From NCBI RefSeq assembly GCF_022808595.1, contig NZ_JAKUCN010000009.1, positions 1 to 64,000 on the forward strand: 64,000 nucleotides of DNA. The letters run 5' to 3'. Below are positions 28,415 through 36,930 of the stretch, in pieces (position 1 is the stretch's first letter; each line of letters begins with the position of its first letter). The notes under the pieces were generated by a model. The model was given only the letters and a program-made list of their open reading frames with translations, ran no database searches and was not told the origin of the DNA. The translations under genes and the position numbers were made by a program. This DNA is from Microvirga solisilvae (lineage in GTDB: Bacteria; Pseudomonadota; Alphaproteobacteria; Rhizobiales; Beijerinckiaceae).

Positions 28415-29098
28415 ATGCGGCATTGGCGCGGCCCGTTCGACCGGCAGGGCTACCACCACGGCAATCTGAAGGAGGCGCTGATCGAAGCGGCGCAGCGCTT
28501 CATTGCCGAGCGTGGCCTTGGCGGCTTCACTCTAGCCGATGCCGCCAAGCTCGTGGGCGTGACGCCCGCCGCCCTGTACCGCCATTTCCGCGGCCGGGAG
28601 GCCTTGGTGGCGGAGGTAGCCTTCCGGGGCTTCGACGAGCTTGCGAAGCGCCTCGGCAAGGCCCTCCAGAGCGACGGCACGCCCTTGGAGCGCTTCACCC
28701 GCATGGGTGAGGCCTATCTCGCCTTCGCGGAGCAGGAGCCCGGCTTCTACGCCGCCATGTTCTCGGCCAAGCCTCATGAGGCTGAGAATGAGGGCTGCGC
28801 CCCCTGGGGCAAGGGCGCTCCGGACAAGACTTCCACAAGTTCCCCGCGCTCCAATAGCGCCTTCGACTATCTGGTCGAGGCCCTCTCGAAGACCTTCCCC
28901 GAAGGCTTCCAGGGGGTCGATACCCGCTTCATCGCCATCGAGGTCTGGGCCCTCTCCCACGGCATCGCCACCCTCGATGCCGCCGGCCAGCTGCCGAAGG
29001 GTTCCGGCCTGCCGGACAAGTACGAGCTGCTCCGCGCCGGCGTCCTGGCCCTCGTTCATGGCGCCCTGAAGGGCAAGGCGGCTTCTGCTTCCCGCTGA
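28415..29098 (+). CDS. TetR/AcrR family regulator with WHG-type C-terminal domain
   Basis: The 227-residue protein has the TetR HTH at about 17-65 (ALIEAAQRFIAERGLGGFTLADAAKLVGVTPAALYRHFRGREAL) and a C-terminal ligand domain with ALSHGIATL, the WHG-like motif of one TetR subgroup. Residues 125-150 are Ser/Pro-rich and probably a loop. The ATG follows AAAGGA. The nearest downstream gene (DUF2852) has its own promoter region with a palindrome, so it may be a target, but that is only proximity. Confidence 0.88.
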   Translation: MRHWRGPFDRQGYHHGNLKEALIEAAQRFIAERGLGGFTLADAAKLVGVTPAALYRHFRGREALVAEVAFRGFDELAKRLGKALQSDGTPLERFTRMGEAYLAFAEQEPGFYAAMFSAKPHEAENEGCAPWGKGAPDKTSTSSPRSNSAFDYLVEALSKTFPEGFQGVDTRFIAIEVWALSHGIATLDAAGQLPKGSGLPDKYELLRAGVLALVHGALKGKAASASR

Positions 29099-29173
29099 CC
29101 GCGCCCAGCTTCCCTGCCCGGCCTGCCGTCTAGCCCCAGCTTTAGCGATCTCAAAAAATCGAGCGCCCTTCCC

Positions 29174-29220
29174 TTGAAAGCGCCCAAATCCATTCGCATG
29201 TTAATGTTGTTAGCATTAAC
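29174..29220 (+). promoter_or_regulatory. promoter with overlapping palindrome before the DUF2852 gene
   Basis: TTGAAA (29174-29179) lies 17 nt upstream of a weak -10 CATGTT (29197-29202). Overlapping the -10 is a perfect 7-bp dyad GTTAATG-N7-CATTAAC (29200-29220), 16 bp before the ATG at 29237. A dyad in that position would block transcription or initiation when bound. Confidence 0.45.
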
Positions 29221-29236
29221 ATAGTGAGATCCAACG

Positions 29237-29713
29237 ATGTCCGACTCTGCTTCAACCGCCTGGAACCAGGGCCCTCATACGGGACCTTGGAACGCCGGCG
29301 CTCACCGTCGCTGCGGGCGCTCTCCCCGTCGCGGTTTGGAGATCGCCGTCATCATTCTGGGCTTCATCTTTGCCTGGCCGCTCGCGCTGGCCTACCTGGT
29401 GTGGAAAATGTGTGGATATCCGAAATACGACGAGGCCAAGGCCTTCTTCCGTGACACCGTCGGCCGTGCATCCGAGGACATCTTCGGAGCGCGCCGCTCC
29501 ACCGGCGGCTTCGGCTATGCCGGCACGGGCAACGCGGCTTTCGACGATTATCGCCGCAGCGAACTCGAGCGCCTCGAGGAAGAGCGCCGCAAGCTCGACG
29601 AAGAGGCCCGCGAGTTCCGCAACTTCGTGGAAGAGCTGAAGCGCGCCAAGGACCGCGAGGAGTTCGACGCCTTCATGGCCAAGCGCCGCGGCAACGGCCC
29701 GACCAACGTCTGA
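29237..29713 (+). CDS. DUF2852 family membrane protein
   Basis: The 158-residue protein has one or two transmembrane segments at about 33-58 (GLEIAVIILGFIFAWPLALAYLVWK) and then a long charged coiled coil at about 100-150 (DYRRSELERLEEERRKLDEEAREFR). This matches DUF2852, found mainly in Hyphomicrobiales and of unknown role. It stands alone between a palindromic promoter and a strong terminator, so it is an independent unit, expected in the inner membrane with its coil in the cytosol. Confidence 0.88.
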   Translation: MSDSASTAWNQGPHTGPWNAGAHRRCGRSPRRGLEIAVIILGFIFAWPLALAYLVWKMCGYPKYDEAKAFFRDTVGRASEDIFGARRSTGGFGYAGTGNAAFDDYRRSELERLEEERRKLDEEAREFRNFVEELKRAKDREEFDAFMAKRRGNGPTNV

Positions 29714-29728
29714 CGCTCAAAAATAAAT

Positions 29729-29757
29729 GAAGCGCCCTTCGGGGCGCTTCTGCTTTT
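29729..29757 (+). terminator. terminator of the DUF2852 gene
   Basis: Perfect 9-bp stem GAAGCGCCC-TTCG-GGGCGCTTC with a stable tetraloop, followed by TGCTTTT. It also faces the convergent rdgB gene and may serve both. Confidence 0.85.
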
Positions 29758-29795
29758 CAGCTCTCGCATCATTTCAAGGATGACGAGGAAAGAAC

Positions 29796-30434
29796 TCAAG
29801 CCTTCTTCAAGCATCCCGCTGCGAGCTTCACGAAGGCGCGTGCGCGATGCGACAAACCTTCCGGCTGCGGCTTCGACCAGTCGATGCCGTGCTTTTCCTC
29901 CGATGACAGTTCGCCGAAGGTCTGCGCAAAACCGTCCGGCTGGAACATGGGATCGTAGCCGAAGCCCTTCTCGCCGCGCGGCGGCCAGACCGCCTCACCG
30001 AACACGCGCCCCTCGAACAATTCCTCATGCCCATCGGGCCATGCGATGACGAGGGCGGAGACGAAATGCGCGCGCTTGTCGGTCGCTTCGCGCTTTTGCA
30101 TCTCGCGATGCACGCGCTCCATGGCGGCATAGAAATCTTTCTTCGGCCCAGCCCAATCAGCGGTGAACAATCCCGGCGCGCCATCGAGCGCATGCACGCA
30201 CAAACCGGAATCGTCGGAGAGCGCGGGAAGGCCCGTGGCCTTCGCTGCGGCATGTGCCTTGATCGCGGCGTTCTCGGCAAACATGTGTCCCGTCTCGTCG
30301 GGCACCGGCAGACCGAGTTCGCCCGCCGAGACCGCTTCGATGCCGAAGGGAGCGAGCAGCTCCTGCATCTCGCGCAGCTTGCCCGCGTTGTGCGTGGCGA
30401 TGACGACCTTGCCGGTGAGAGGACGGTGCTGCAT
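29796..30434 (-). CDS. rdgB: non-canonical purine NTP pyrophosphatase (dITP/XTP)
   Basis: The 212-residue house-cleaning enzyme removes dITP, ITP and XTP from the nucleotide pool. It shows [13 protein letters not shown] at the N-terminus, the [15 protein letters not shown] motif near 72 with the catalytic Asp, [10 protein letters not shown] near 160 and [21 protein letters not shown] near the end. The ATG at 30434 overlaps the rph stop (TGATG), so rph and rdgB are coupled. Confidence 0.97.
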   Translation of the reverse strand: MQHRPLTGKVVIATHNAGKLREMQELLAPFGIEAVSAGELGLPVPDETGHMFAENAAIKAHAAAKATGLPALSDDSGLCVHALDGAPGLFTADWAGPKKDFYAAMERVHREMQKREATDKRAHFVSALVIAWPDGHEELFEGRVFGEAVWPPRGEKGFGYDPMFQPDGFAQTFGELSSEEKHGIDWSKPQPEGLSHRARAFVKLAAGCLKKA

Positions 30435-31147
30435 CAGGCGACAGCCTTCTTTTGCAGATCCACGAGCTGCGCGACGCCTGCTTTGGCGAGACGAAGCATG
30501 CTCAGGAATTCCTCTTCCGAGAAGGGCTTTCCTTCCGCCGTGCCCTGCACCTCGACAATGCCGCCCGAACCCGTGATGACGAAGTTCGCATCCGTCTCGG
30601 CAGCGGAATCCTCGGCGTAATCGAGATCGAGCACCGGCGTGCCCTGATAGATGCCGCAGGAAATGGCGGCGACAGGCTCGCGCAGCGGGTTGATGGAAAT
30701 GATCGAGCGGCTCTGCATCCAGGTGAAGCATTCATGCAGGGCAACCCATGCGCCGGTGATGGAGGCCGTGCGGGTGCCGCCATCGGCCTGGATCACGTCG
30801 CAATCGAGCACGATCTGGCGCTCGCCGATGGCCGGCAGGTTCACGACCGCGCGAAGCGAGCGGCCGATGAGGCGCTGGATCTCCTGCGTGCGGCCGGACG
30901 GCTTGCCGGAATTCACCTCGCGCTTGGTGCGCTCATGCGTGGCGCGGGGCAGCATGGAATATTCCGCCGTCACCCAGCCCTTGCCGGTGCCGCGCAGCCA
31001 CGGCGGACCTTTTTCCTCGAGCGAGGCCGTGCAGAGCACCCGGGTATTGCCGAAGGAAACGAGGCAGGAGCCCTCCGCATAGCGCGCGACGCTCCGCTCC
31101 AGGGTGACGGGACGCAACTGGTCGGGGGCGCGGTTCGAAGGACGCAT
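30434..31147 (-). CDS. rph: ribonuclease PH
   Basis: The 237-residue phosphorolytic exoribonuclease trims tRNA 3' ends. It begins [18 protein letters not shown] and carries [12 protein letters not shown], the [19 protein letters not shown] helix with RNA/phosphate-binding arginines, [20 protein letters not shown] near 118 and [17 protein letters not shown] with the metal Asp residues. It is first in an rph-rdgB operon and divergent from hrcA, the usual arrangement in this order. Confidence 0.98.
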   Translation of the reverse strand: MRPSNRAPDQLRPVTLERSVARYAEGSCLVSFGNTRVLCTASLEEKGPPWLRGTGKGWVTAEYSMLPRATHERTKREVNSGKPSGRTQEIQRLIGRSLRAVVNLPAIGERQIVLDCDVIQADGGTRTASITGAWVALHECFTWMQSRSIISINPLREPVAAISCGIYQGTPVLDLDYAEDSAAETDANFVITGSGGIVEVQGTAEGKPFSEEEFLSMLRLAKAGVAQLVDLQKKAVA

Positions 31148-31290
31148 GTTCGTTTCTCCACAAGGCTGTTTGAAAGCCTCTTTGGGGCCATGAAGCCCTT
31201 TAAGCAAGTGAAAGCCTTGCCTAAAGCGGCATTCATCCGCACATAATGATGACTTGCAGGGTGGAATTGTGAAAGCGTAGAACCCATCGC

Positions 31291-32382
31291 ATGCACGCCA
31301 ACGGCCCCTTCTCGAACCTGTCGGACGCCCGCGCCATCGCGGAGCTGAACGACCGTTCCCGCGAGATCTTCCGCCAGATCGTCGAGAGCTATCTCATGAC
31401 CGGCGAGCCCGTCGGCTCGCGCCATCTCTCGCGCCTCTTGCCGATGGCGCTCTCGCCCGCCTCGATCCGTAACGTGATGGCGGATCTGGAGGCGGCGGGC
31501 CTGATCTTCGCGCCCCATACCAGCGCCGGGCGCCTGCCCACGGAAATCGGCCTGCGCTTCTTCGTGGACGCCATGATGGAGATCGGCGACGTGACCGCCG
31601 ACGAGCGGGCGCGGATCGAGGCGCAGATGCGCGCTGCTGCCTCCGGCCACACCCTGGAAACGGCCCTCGCCGAGGCCTCCACGCTTCTGTCGGGCGTCTC
31701 GCGCGGCGCGGGCGTAGTGCTGACGTCGAAATCCAACGCCAGCCTCAAGCATATCGAATTCGTCCGTCTCGACCCCACACGCGCCCTCGTCGTGCTCGTA
31801 TCCGAGGACGGCTCCGTCGAGAACCGCCTTCTCGACTTGCCCGCAGGCCTTCCGGCAGGCGCGCTCGTTGAGGCCGGCAATTTTCTCAACTCGCGCATCC
31901 AAGGCAAGACGCTCGGCGACCTCAAGCAGGAAATCGAAGCCCGTCGCGGCGAGATGGAACGCGAGCTCGACACGCTGACCGCCAAGCTCGTGGAAGCGGG
32001 GCTTGCCACCACCGTGGGGCCTGTCGAATCCCGCCAGCTCATCGTGCGCGGCCAAGCCAATCTGCTGGGCGACCTGAAGGCGACGGAAGATCTTGAACGT
32101 ATCCGCCTGCTCTTCTCCGATCTCGAAACACAGACGGATGTGATCGACCTGCTCAGCCGCGCCGAGGGCGGCGAAGGCGTGCGCATCTTCATCGGCTCGG
32201 AGAACAAGCTGTTCTCGCTCTCCGGCTCGTCGATGATCGCTGCTCCCTTCAGAGACGGCAGCCAGAAAATCGTCGGCGTTCTCGGCGTGATCGGCCCCAC
32301 GCGGCTCAACTATGCGCGCATCGTGCCGATGGTCGATTATACCGCCAAGGTGATCTCGCGCATTCTGGAGCGGGGCCGTTAG
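31291..32382 (+). CDS. hrcA: heat-inducible transcription repressor HrcA
   Basis: The 363-residue repressor binds CIRCE operators of groESL-type operons. It has an N-terminal winged HTH ([44 protein letters not shown]), [21 protein letters not shown] near 73 and the C-terminal GAF-like dimerisation domain ([36 protein letters not shown]). It is divergent from rph. grpE, its usual downstream partner, is displaced to 13.5 kb, and no CIRCE element is seen anywhere I looked in this window. Confidence 0.97.
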   Translation: MHANGPFSNLSDARAIAELNDRSREIFRQIVESYLMTGEPVGSRHLSRLLPMALSPASIRNVMADLEAAGLIFAPHTSAGRLPTEIGLRFFVDAMMEIGDVTADERARIEAQMRAAASGHTLETALAEASTLLSGVSRGAGVVLTSKSNASLKHIEFVRLDPTRALVVLVSEDGSVENRLLDLPAGLPAGALVEAGNFLNSRIQGKTLGDLKQEIEARRGEMERELDTLTAKLVEAGLATTVGPVESRQLIVRGQANLLGDLKATEDLERIRLLFSDLETQTDVIDLLSRAEGGEGVRIFIGSENKLFSLSGSSMIAAPFRDGSQKIVGVLGVIGPTRLNYARIVPMVDYTAKVISRILERGR

Positions 32383-32501
32383 CGCACTCGGCCAATCGCT
32401 CACGAACATGTTGCCTGAGCCAAGGAAACTAACCTTACTGCAGGCGTTAAACCTCCGGTCCCGAAAAGGGGACAATGCTCCCATGCTCAGAGGAGGTTTC
32501 A

Positions 32502-32930
32502 TTGAAGAGCTTCACCATTCTCGCCGGTGCCGGCCTTGTCGTGCTCGGCTCCTTCGGTCTGGCACATGCCCAGCCCAGCGGCACACCAGTCTCGCCCTTC
32601 CCCGATGCAGCGCCGCATGAAATCCGCTACATCAACGGCGTGCCTTGCCGCACCGTGCTCGATCACGGCACCAATCAGCGCATTCCGGTTCAATGCGCCG
32701 GCCCGACCGGCTTCGTCGGCATGGCTCCAGGCATGATCCCTGCTGGTGAACCCATGGCGACCGGCAGTGTTGTCCCGGCTCCTGTTCCGGGAGGAGCCGT
32801 GTCCGGCACGCCGGGATCGATCTTCCCGAATGCCGCACCGCACGAAATCCGTTACATCAACGGCGTGCCCTGCCGCACCGTGCTCATGCCCGGCACGGAT
32901 GCGCGCGTTCCGGTGGAATGCGCCCGCTGA
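32502..32930 (+). CDS. small exported protein with two identical-type internal repeats
   Basis: This 142-residue protein starts at a TTG that sits 5 nt after a perfect AGGAGG; the upstream in-frame ATG has no such site. The signal peptide is residues 1-23 (ending LAHA). The mature chain holds two copies of a ~34-residue unit (about 33-66 and 109-142) built on the shared core APHEIRYINGVPCRTVL and ending in VQCA or VECA, joined by a Gly/Pro/Ala/Met-rich linker. Each unit has two Cys, likely a disulphide. I do not recognise the domain. It lies between hrcA and lepA, with a strong hairpin after it. Confidence 0.75.
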   Translation: MKSFTILAGAGLVVLGSFGLAHAQPSGTPVSPFPDAAPHEIRYINGVPCRTVLDHGTNQRIPVQCAGPTGFVGMAPGMIPAGEPMATGSVVPAPVPGGAVSGTPGSIFPNAAPHEIRYINGVPCRTVLMPGTDARVPVECAR

Positions 32931-32947
32931 TCCTCGCCTAGCATCAA

Positions 32948-32980
32948 AGGCAAGCGCAGGCTTCGGGCCTGCGCTTGCCT
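32948..32980 (+). terminator. hairpin after the small exported protein
   Basis: Perfect 14-bp stem AGGCAAGCGCAGGC / GCCTGCGCTTGCCT around TTCGG. There is no T tract, but the stem is strong enough to act as a terminator or 3' stabiliser. The remaining 32981-33205 shows nothing clear. Confidence 0.65.
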
Positions 32981-33205
32981 TGCCTTCAGGTCAGTTTCCA
33001 TTCCCATAAGACACACTGAATCCCGAATTTAAGGGCAGAGCGGCCCTTAGTCTGATCACCCGCAAAAACCTGCTACGACAGCCCCCTGGGCCCTCTCGCG
33101 CCGCGCTTGGATCAAGGCAGCTCTCAAGGGCGCGGCGACGGCCTCCCTTGGCATTAGGAGCCCGCCCTGCTATTGCGGCCTGAACATCCTTATATTTGCA
33201 GTATT

Positions 33206-35011
33206 ATGACCGCTCGCACCTTCGACAACATCCGCAACTTCTCCATCGTGGCCCATATCGACCACGGGAAGTCGACCTTGGCCGACCGCCTGATCCAGAC
33301 CACGGGGGCTCTGTCCGCCCGTGAGATGACGGAGCAGGTGCTCGACAACATGGATATCGAGCGCGAGCGCGGCATCACCATCAAGGCGCAGACCGTGCGC
33401 CTGGAATACAAGGCTCAGGACGGCAAGACCTATATCCTGAACCTGATGGACACCCCCGGCCACGTGGACTTCGCCTACGAGGTCTCGCGTTCTCTGGCCG
33501 CCTGCGAGGGTTCGCTCCTGGTGGTCGACGCCTCCCAGGGCGTCGAGGCGCAGACGCTCGCCAACGTCTACCAGGCCATCGACGCCAACCACGAGATTGT
33601 GCCCGTTCTCAACAAGATCGACCTGCCCGCCGCCGATCCGGACCGGATCAAGGAGCAGATCGAGGAAGTGATCGGCATCGATGCCTCCGAGGCCGTACCG
33701 GTTTCGGCCAAGAGCGGCATCAACATCGAGGGCGTGCTGGAAGCCATCGTCACCAAGCTGCCGCCGCCGAAGGGCGACCCGGATGCGCCGCTGAAGGCTC
33801 TCCTCGTCGATTCTTGGTATGACGCTTATCTCGGCGTGGTCGTGCTGGTGCGCATCATCGACGGCACCATGAAGAAGGGCCAGACCATCAAGATGATGGG
33901 CACGAACGCATCCTACTCGCTCGACCGCGTCGGCGTGTTCAATCCGAAGATGACGGAGCTGGCGCAGCTCGGCCCCGGCGAAGTGGGCTTCTTCACCGCC
34001 TCGATCAAGGAAGTGGCCGATACCCGCGTCGGCGACACCATCACCGATGACCGCAAGCCGACGGCGCAAGCGCTCCCGGGCTTCAAGCCCGTGCAGCCGG
34101 TGGTGTTCTGCGGTCTCTTCCCCGTGGACGCCGCCGAGTTTGAGAACCTGCGCGCCGCCATGGGCAAGCTGCGCCTGAACGACGCCAGCTTCTCCTACGA
34201 GATGGAAACGTCTGCTGCGCTCGGCTTCGGCTTCCGCTGCGGCTTCCTCGGTCTGCTGCATCTCGAAATCATTCAGGAGCGTCTGGAGCGCGAGTTCAAT
34301 CTCGATCTCATCTCCACCGCGCCTTCCGTGGTCTATCACCTGAAACTCCGCGACGGTTCCACCATCGAGCTGCACAACCCGGCCGACATGCCGGATGTGA
34401 TGAAGATCGAGACCATCGAGGAGCCGTGGATCCGCGCTACGATCCTCACGCCCGACGATTACCTCGGCTCCGTGCTCAAGCTCTGCCAGGAACGGCGCGG
34501 TATTCAGGTCGACCTGAACTATGTCGGCAAGCGCGCCATGGTGGTCTACGACCTGCCGCTCAACGAGGTGGTGTTCGATTTCTACGACCGCCTGAAGTCG
34601 ATCTCGAAGGGCTATGCCTCCTTCGACTATCACATCTCCGATTATCGCGAGGGCGATCTCGTGAAGATGTCGGTGCTGGTCAATGCGGAACCTGTCGACG
34701 CGCTCTCCATGCTGGTCCACCGCGACCGCGCCGAGGGCCGTGGCCGCGCCATGTGCGAGAAGCTGAAAGAGCTGATCCCGCCGCATATGTTCCAGATTCC
34801 GGTTCAGGCCGCCATCGGCGGCAAGATCATCGCCCGCGAAACCATCCGCGCGCTGCGCAAGGACGTAACCGCCAAGTGCTACGGCGGCGACGCCTCGCGT
34901 AAGCGCAAGCTGCTCGACAAGCAGAAGGAAGGCAAGAAGCGCATGCGCCAGTTCGGCAAGGTCGACATCCCGCAAGAAGCCTTCATCGCCGCGCTGAAGA
35001 TGGATACATAA
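33206..35011 (+). CDS. lepA: elongation factor 4 (LepA), ribosome back-translocase
   Basis: The 601-residue translational GTPase has G1 AHIDHGKST near 16, G2 RGITIKA, G3 DTPGHVDF near 80 and G4 [10 protein letters not shown] near 135, then domain II, the EF-G-like domains III and V, and the LepA-specific C-terminal domain ([21 protein letters not shown] near 575). The ATG starting [14 protein letters not shown] is used; the extra eleven codons upstream do not match the family. It is monocistronic with a terminator after it. Confidence 0.98.
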   Translation: MTARTFDNIRNFSIVAHIDHGKSTLADRLIQTTGALSAREMTEQVLDNMDIERERGITIKAQTVRLEYKAQDGKTYILNLMDTPGHVDFAYEVSRSLAACEGSLLVVDASQGVEAQTLANVYQAIDANHEIVPVLNKIDLPAADPDRIKEQIEEVIGIDASEAVPVSAKSGINIEGVLEAIVTKLPPPKGDPDAPLKALLVDSWYDAYLGVVVLVRIIDGTMKKGQTIKMMGTNASYSLDRVGVFNPKMTELAQLGPGEVGFFTASIKEVADTRVGDTITDDRKPTAQALPGFKPVQPVVFCGLFPVDAAEFENLRAAMGKLRLNDASFSYEMETSAALGFGFRCGFLGLLHLEIIQERLEREFNLDLISTAPSVVYHLKLRDGSTIELHNPADMPDVMKIETIEEPWIRATILTPDDYLGSVLKLCQERRGIQVDLNYVGKRAMVVYDLPLNEVVFDFYDRLKSISKGYASFDYHISDYREGDLVKMSVLVNAEPVDALSMLVHRDRAEGRGRAMCEKLKELIPPHMFQIPVQAAIGGKIIARETIRALRKDVTAKCYGGDASRKRKLLDKQKEGKKRMRQFGKVDIPQEAFIAALKMDT

Positions 35012-35039
35012 AAGAAACGCGAAAAATCCGCTCTCGGAA

Positions 35040-35067
35040 AGCCTGGCTGGCAACGGCCAGGCTTTTT
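35040..35067 (+). terminator. lepA Rho-independent terminator
   Basis: Stem AGCCTGGC / GCCAGGCT around an 8-nt loop, followed directly by TTTTC, 28 bp after the lepA stop. Confidence 0.85.
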
Positions 35068-35142
35068 CGTTTCGCCCTGCAGGATCGGAACCCTGTCTCC
35101 TTACCGGAGTTCAACCCAGGCACAGGGTCTTTAAGCAACCCC

Positions 35143-35229
35143 ATGACATTTTTCACGGCACGGCGTTTCCTGAAGGCCGGGCTTGGAATTGGCTTGGGCG
35201 CAATCGCTGAGAGTCCTGTTGCACGTTAC
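35143..35229 (+). pseudogene. possible remnant of a Tat-signal-bearing gene
   Basis: An ATG opens a reading frame beginning MTFFTARRFLKAGLGIGLGA, which looks like a Tat-type signal (RRFLKAG plus a glycine-rich hydrophobic stretch). After about 29 codons the frame turns into shadow sequence of the MFS gene that starts at 35259, so only the N-terminus of some exported protein seems to survive. No ribosome-binding site of note precedes it. This could also be chance. Confidence 0.25.
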
Positions 35230-35258
35230 GCAAGCCAACTGCCTCTTCGGGAGAGCCC

Positions 35259-36494
35259 ATGCCTCATTCCATGCGCTCCGTGCTGCCGACCTTGCTCGCG
35301 CTTCTTCTCGGCTATGCCCTGATCCAGGTCGGTAACACGCTGCAAGGCACTCTTCTCAGCGTTCGTGGCAGTATCGAGCAGTTCACGCCCGCGCAGATCG
35401 GAGCAGTGGGTTCGGCCTTCTGGGCAGGCATCGTGGTGGGATCGCTATGGGCCGGACGCATCATTATGCAGGTCGGCCACACCCGCACCTTCGCTGCCCT
35501 GGCGGCCGTCGCCGCGAGCGTTGCGCTTCTCCACCTTCTCGCCATCAGCCCGCTTGTCTGGATTGCCGCGCGCGCCGTCACCGGCTTCTGCTTCGCCGGC
35601 CTCTTCATCGTGGTGGAGAGCTGGCTCAATGCTTCGGTCACGCCGAAGACACGCGGGCAGATTCTCAGCATTTATGGCATGACCGGTCTCATCGCCGGGA
35701 TCGGTGGGCAGATGCTTCTGCCCACGGGGGATCCGCAAGGCTATCGATTGTTCTGCTTCGTCACCATTCTCATCTGCCTCTCCCTCGTCCCCACGGCTCT
35801 GTCACGCGCTTCCGCACCCGCAAATGCGGTGAGCAGCACGCGCATCAATTTGATGCAGCTCTATCGGCAATCGCCGTTCGGCGTCGTTGCCGCCATTCTC
35901 TGCGGCATCACCACGAGTTCCTTTTTCGCGCTCGGCCCCATCTGGGCGCAGGAACGGGGATTGAACACGCTGGAGATCGCGATCTTCATGGCCTGCGGCA
36001 CATTGGGAGGCTTCGCCACCACATGGCCTCTCGGCTGGCTGTCCGACCGCATGGATCGGCGACACGTGATCATCGGAACGGCAGCGATGGCGGCAGCGAT
36101 TCTGCTGATACTCATCAACTTCGTGCCGCTCACGGGGCCAACCTGGGTGATCTTCATCTATGTCGCCATCTTCGGCGGCAGCGTGATCCCCACCTACAGC
36201 ATCGTCACCGCGCATGTGAACGACATGGTAAGGCCTGGAGAGTTCGTAGCCGCAGCCGGCGGTCTCCTGATCCTGAACGGCGCGGGCTCGGTGATCGGCC
36301 CGACGGTCTCAGGCTTCGCGATGACGGAATTCGGACGTCTGGGGCTTCTCTATGTGGTCATTGTCGCTCAGGCACTGATGGCGATCTGGGGCGCATACCG
36401 AAGCCTCCAGCGCGCAGCGCCGCCGACCGCGGAAAAGGAAAACTTCGTGGTCGAGCCGACCGTCCCTGTCGGCACGCAGCTCGAAGCGTCTTAA
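35259..36494 (+). CDS. MFS transporter, YcaD-like
   Basis: The 411-residue protein has twelve predicted transmembrane helices, the motif-A-like loop SLWAGRIIMQVGHTR between helices 2 and 3 and its counterpart LGWLSDRMDRRHVI between helices 8 and 9. The FVVESWLNASVTPKTRGQ segment near 125 is characteristic of the YcaD-type uncharacterised MFS group. Substrate unknown. The C-terminus is a 30-residue polar tail. Its stop overlaps the convergent arsC gene by 4 bp. Confidence 0.88.
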   Translation: MPHSMRSVLPTLLALLLGYALIQVGNTLQGTLLSVRGSIEQFTPAQIGAVGSAFWAGIVVGSLWAGRIIMQVGHTRTFAALAAVAASVALLHLLAISPLVWIAARAVTGFCFAGLFIVVESWLNASVTPKTRGQILSIYGMTGLIAGIGGQMLLPTGDPQGYRLFCFVTILICLSLVPTALSRASAPANAVSSTRINLMQLYRQSPFGVVAAILCGITTSSFFALGPIWAQERGLNTLEIAIFMACGTLGGFATTWPLGWLSDRMDRRHVIIGTAAMAAAILLILINFVPLTGPTWVIFIYVAIFGGSVIPTYSIVTAHVNDMVRPGEFVAAAGGLLILNGAGSVIGPTVSGFAMTEFGRLGLLYVVIVAQALMAIWGAYRSLQRAAPPTAEKENFVVEPTVPVGTQLEAS

Positions 36495-36916
36495 GCCGTC
36501 GCTGCGCGTCGTCCGGCGGCATCGACGACCAGTTCGCCATCCTCCTTGCGGAACTCGCCCAGTTGCGGCGGCAGGATGTCGAGCACCATCTCCGAGGGGC
36601 GGCACAGGCGCACGCCCATGGGCGAAACAACGATAGGCCGATTGATGAGGATGGGATGGGCCATCATCGCATCGAGCAGCTGCTCGTCGCTCAAGGAAGT
36701 GTCGTCAAGACCGAGTTCGTGAAAGGGCGTGCCTTTCTCGCGCAGGACGTCGCGGATGCTTACTCCCATACGCTCGATCAGCTGGCGCAGCAGCAGCCGC
36801 GTGGGCGGCGCTTTCAGATACTCGATGACATGCGGCTCGATTCCGGCATTGCGGATCAGGCCCAGCGTGTTCCGAGACGTGCCGCATTGCGGGTTGTGAT
36901 AGATGATCACGTCCAT
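36491..36916 (-). CDS. arsC: arsenate reductase (glutaredoxin-dependent)
   Basis: The 141-residue ArsC-family protein has the catalytic Cys in YHNPQCGTSRNTL (residue 10), the arsenate-binding Arg in NRPIVVSPMGVRLCRPSE near 100, and the usual length. With glutathione and glutaredoxin it reduces arsenate to arsenite. There is no arsenite pump or ArsR regulator beside it, so it may be a housekeeping copy. The ATG follows GAGGAGAGAG; the upstream in-frame ATG falls inside the end of the kinase gene and is not used. Confidence 0.93.
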   Translation of the reverse strand: MDVIIYHNPQCGTSRNTLGLIRNAGIEPHVIEYLKAPPTRLLLRQLIERMGVSIRDVLREKGTPFHELGLDDTSLSDEQLLDAMMAHPILINRPIVVSPMGVRLCRPSEMVLDILPPQLGEFRKEDGELVVDAAGRRAATA

Positions 36917-36930
36917 GATCTCTCTCCTCA

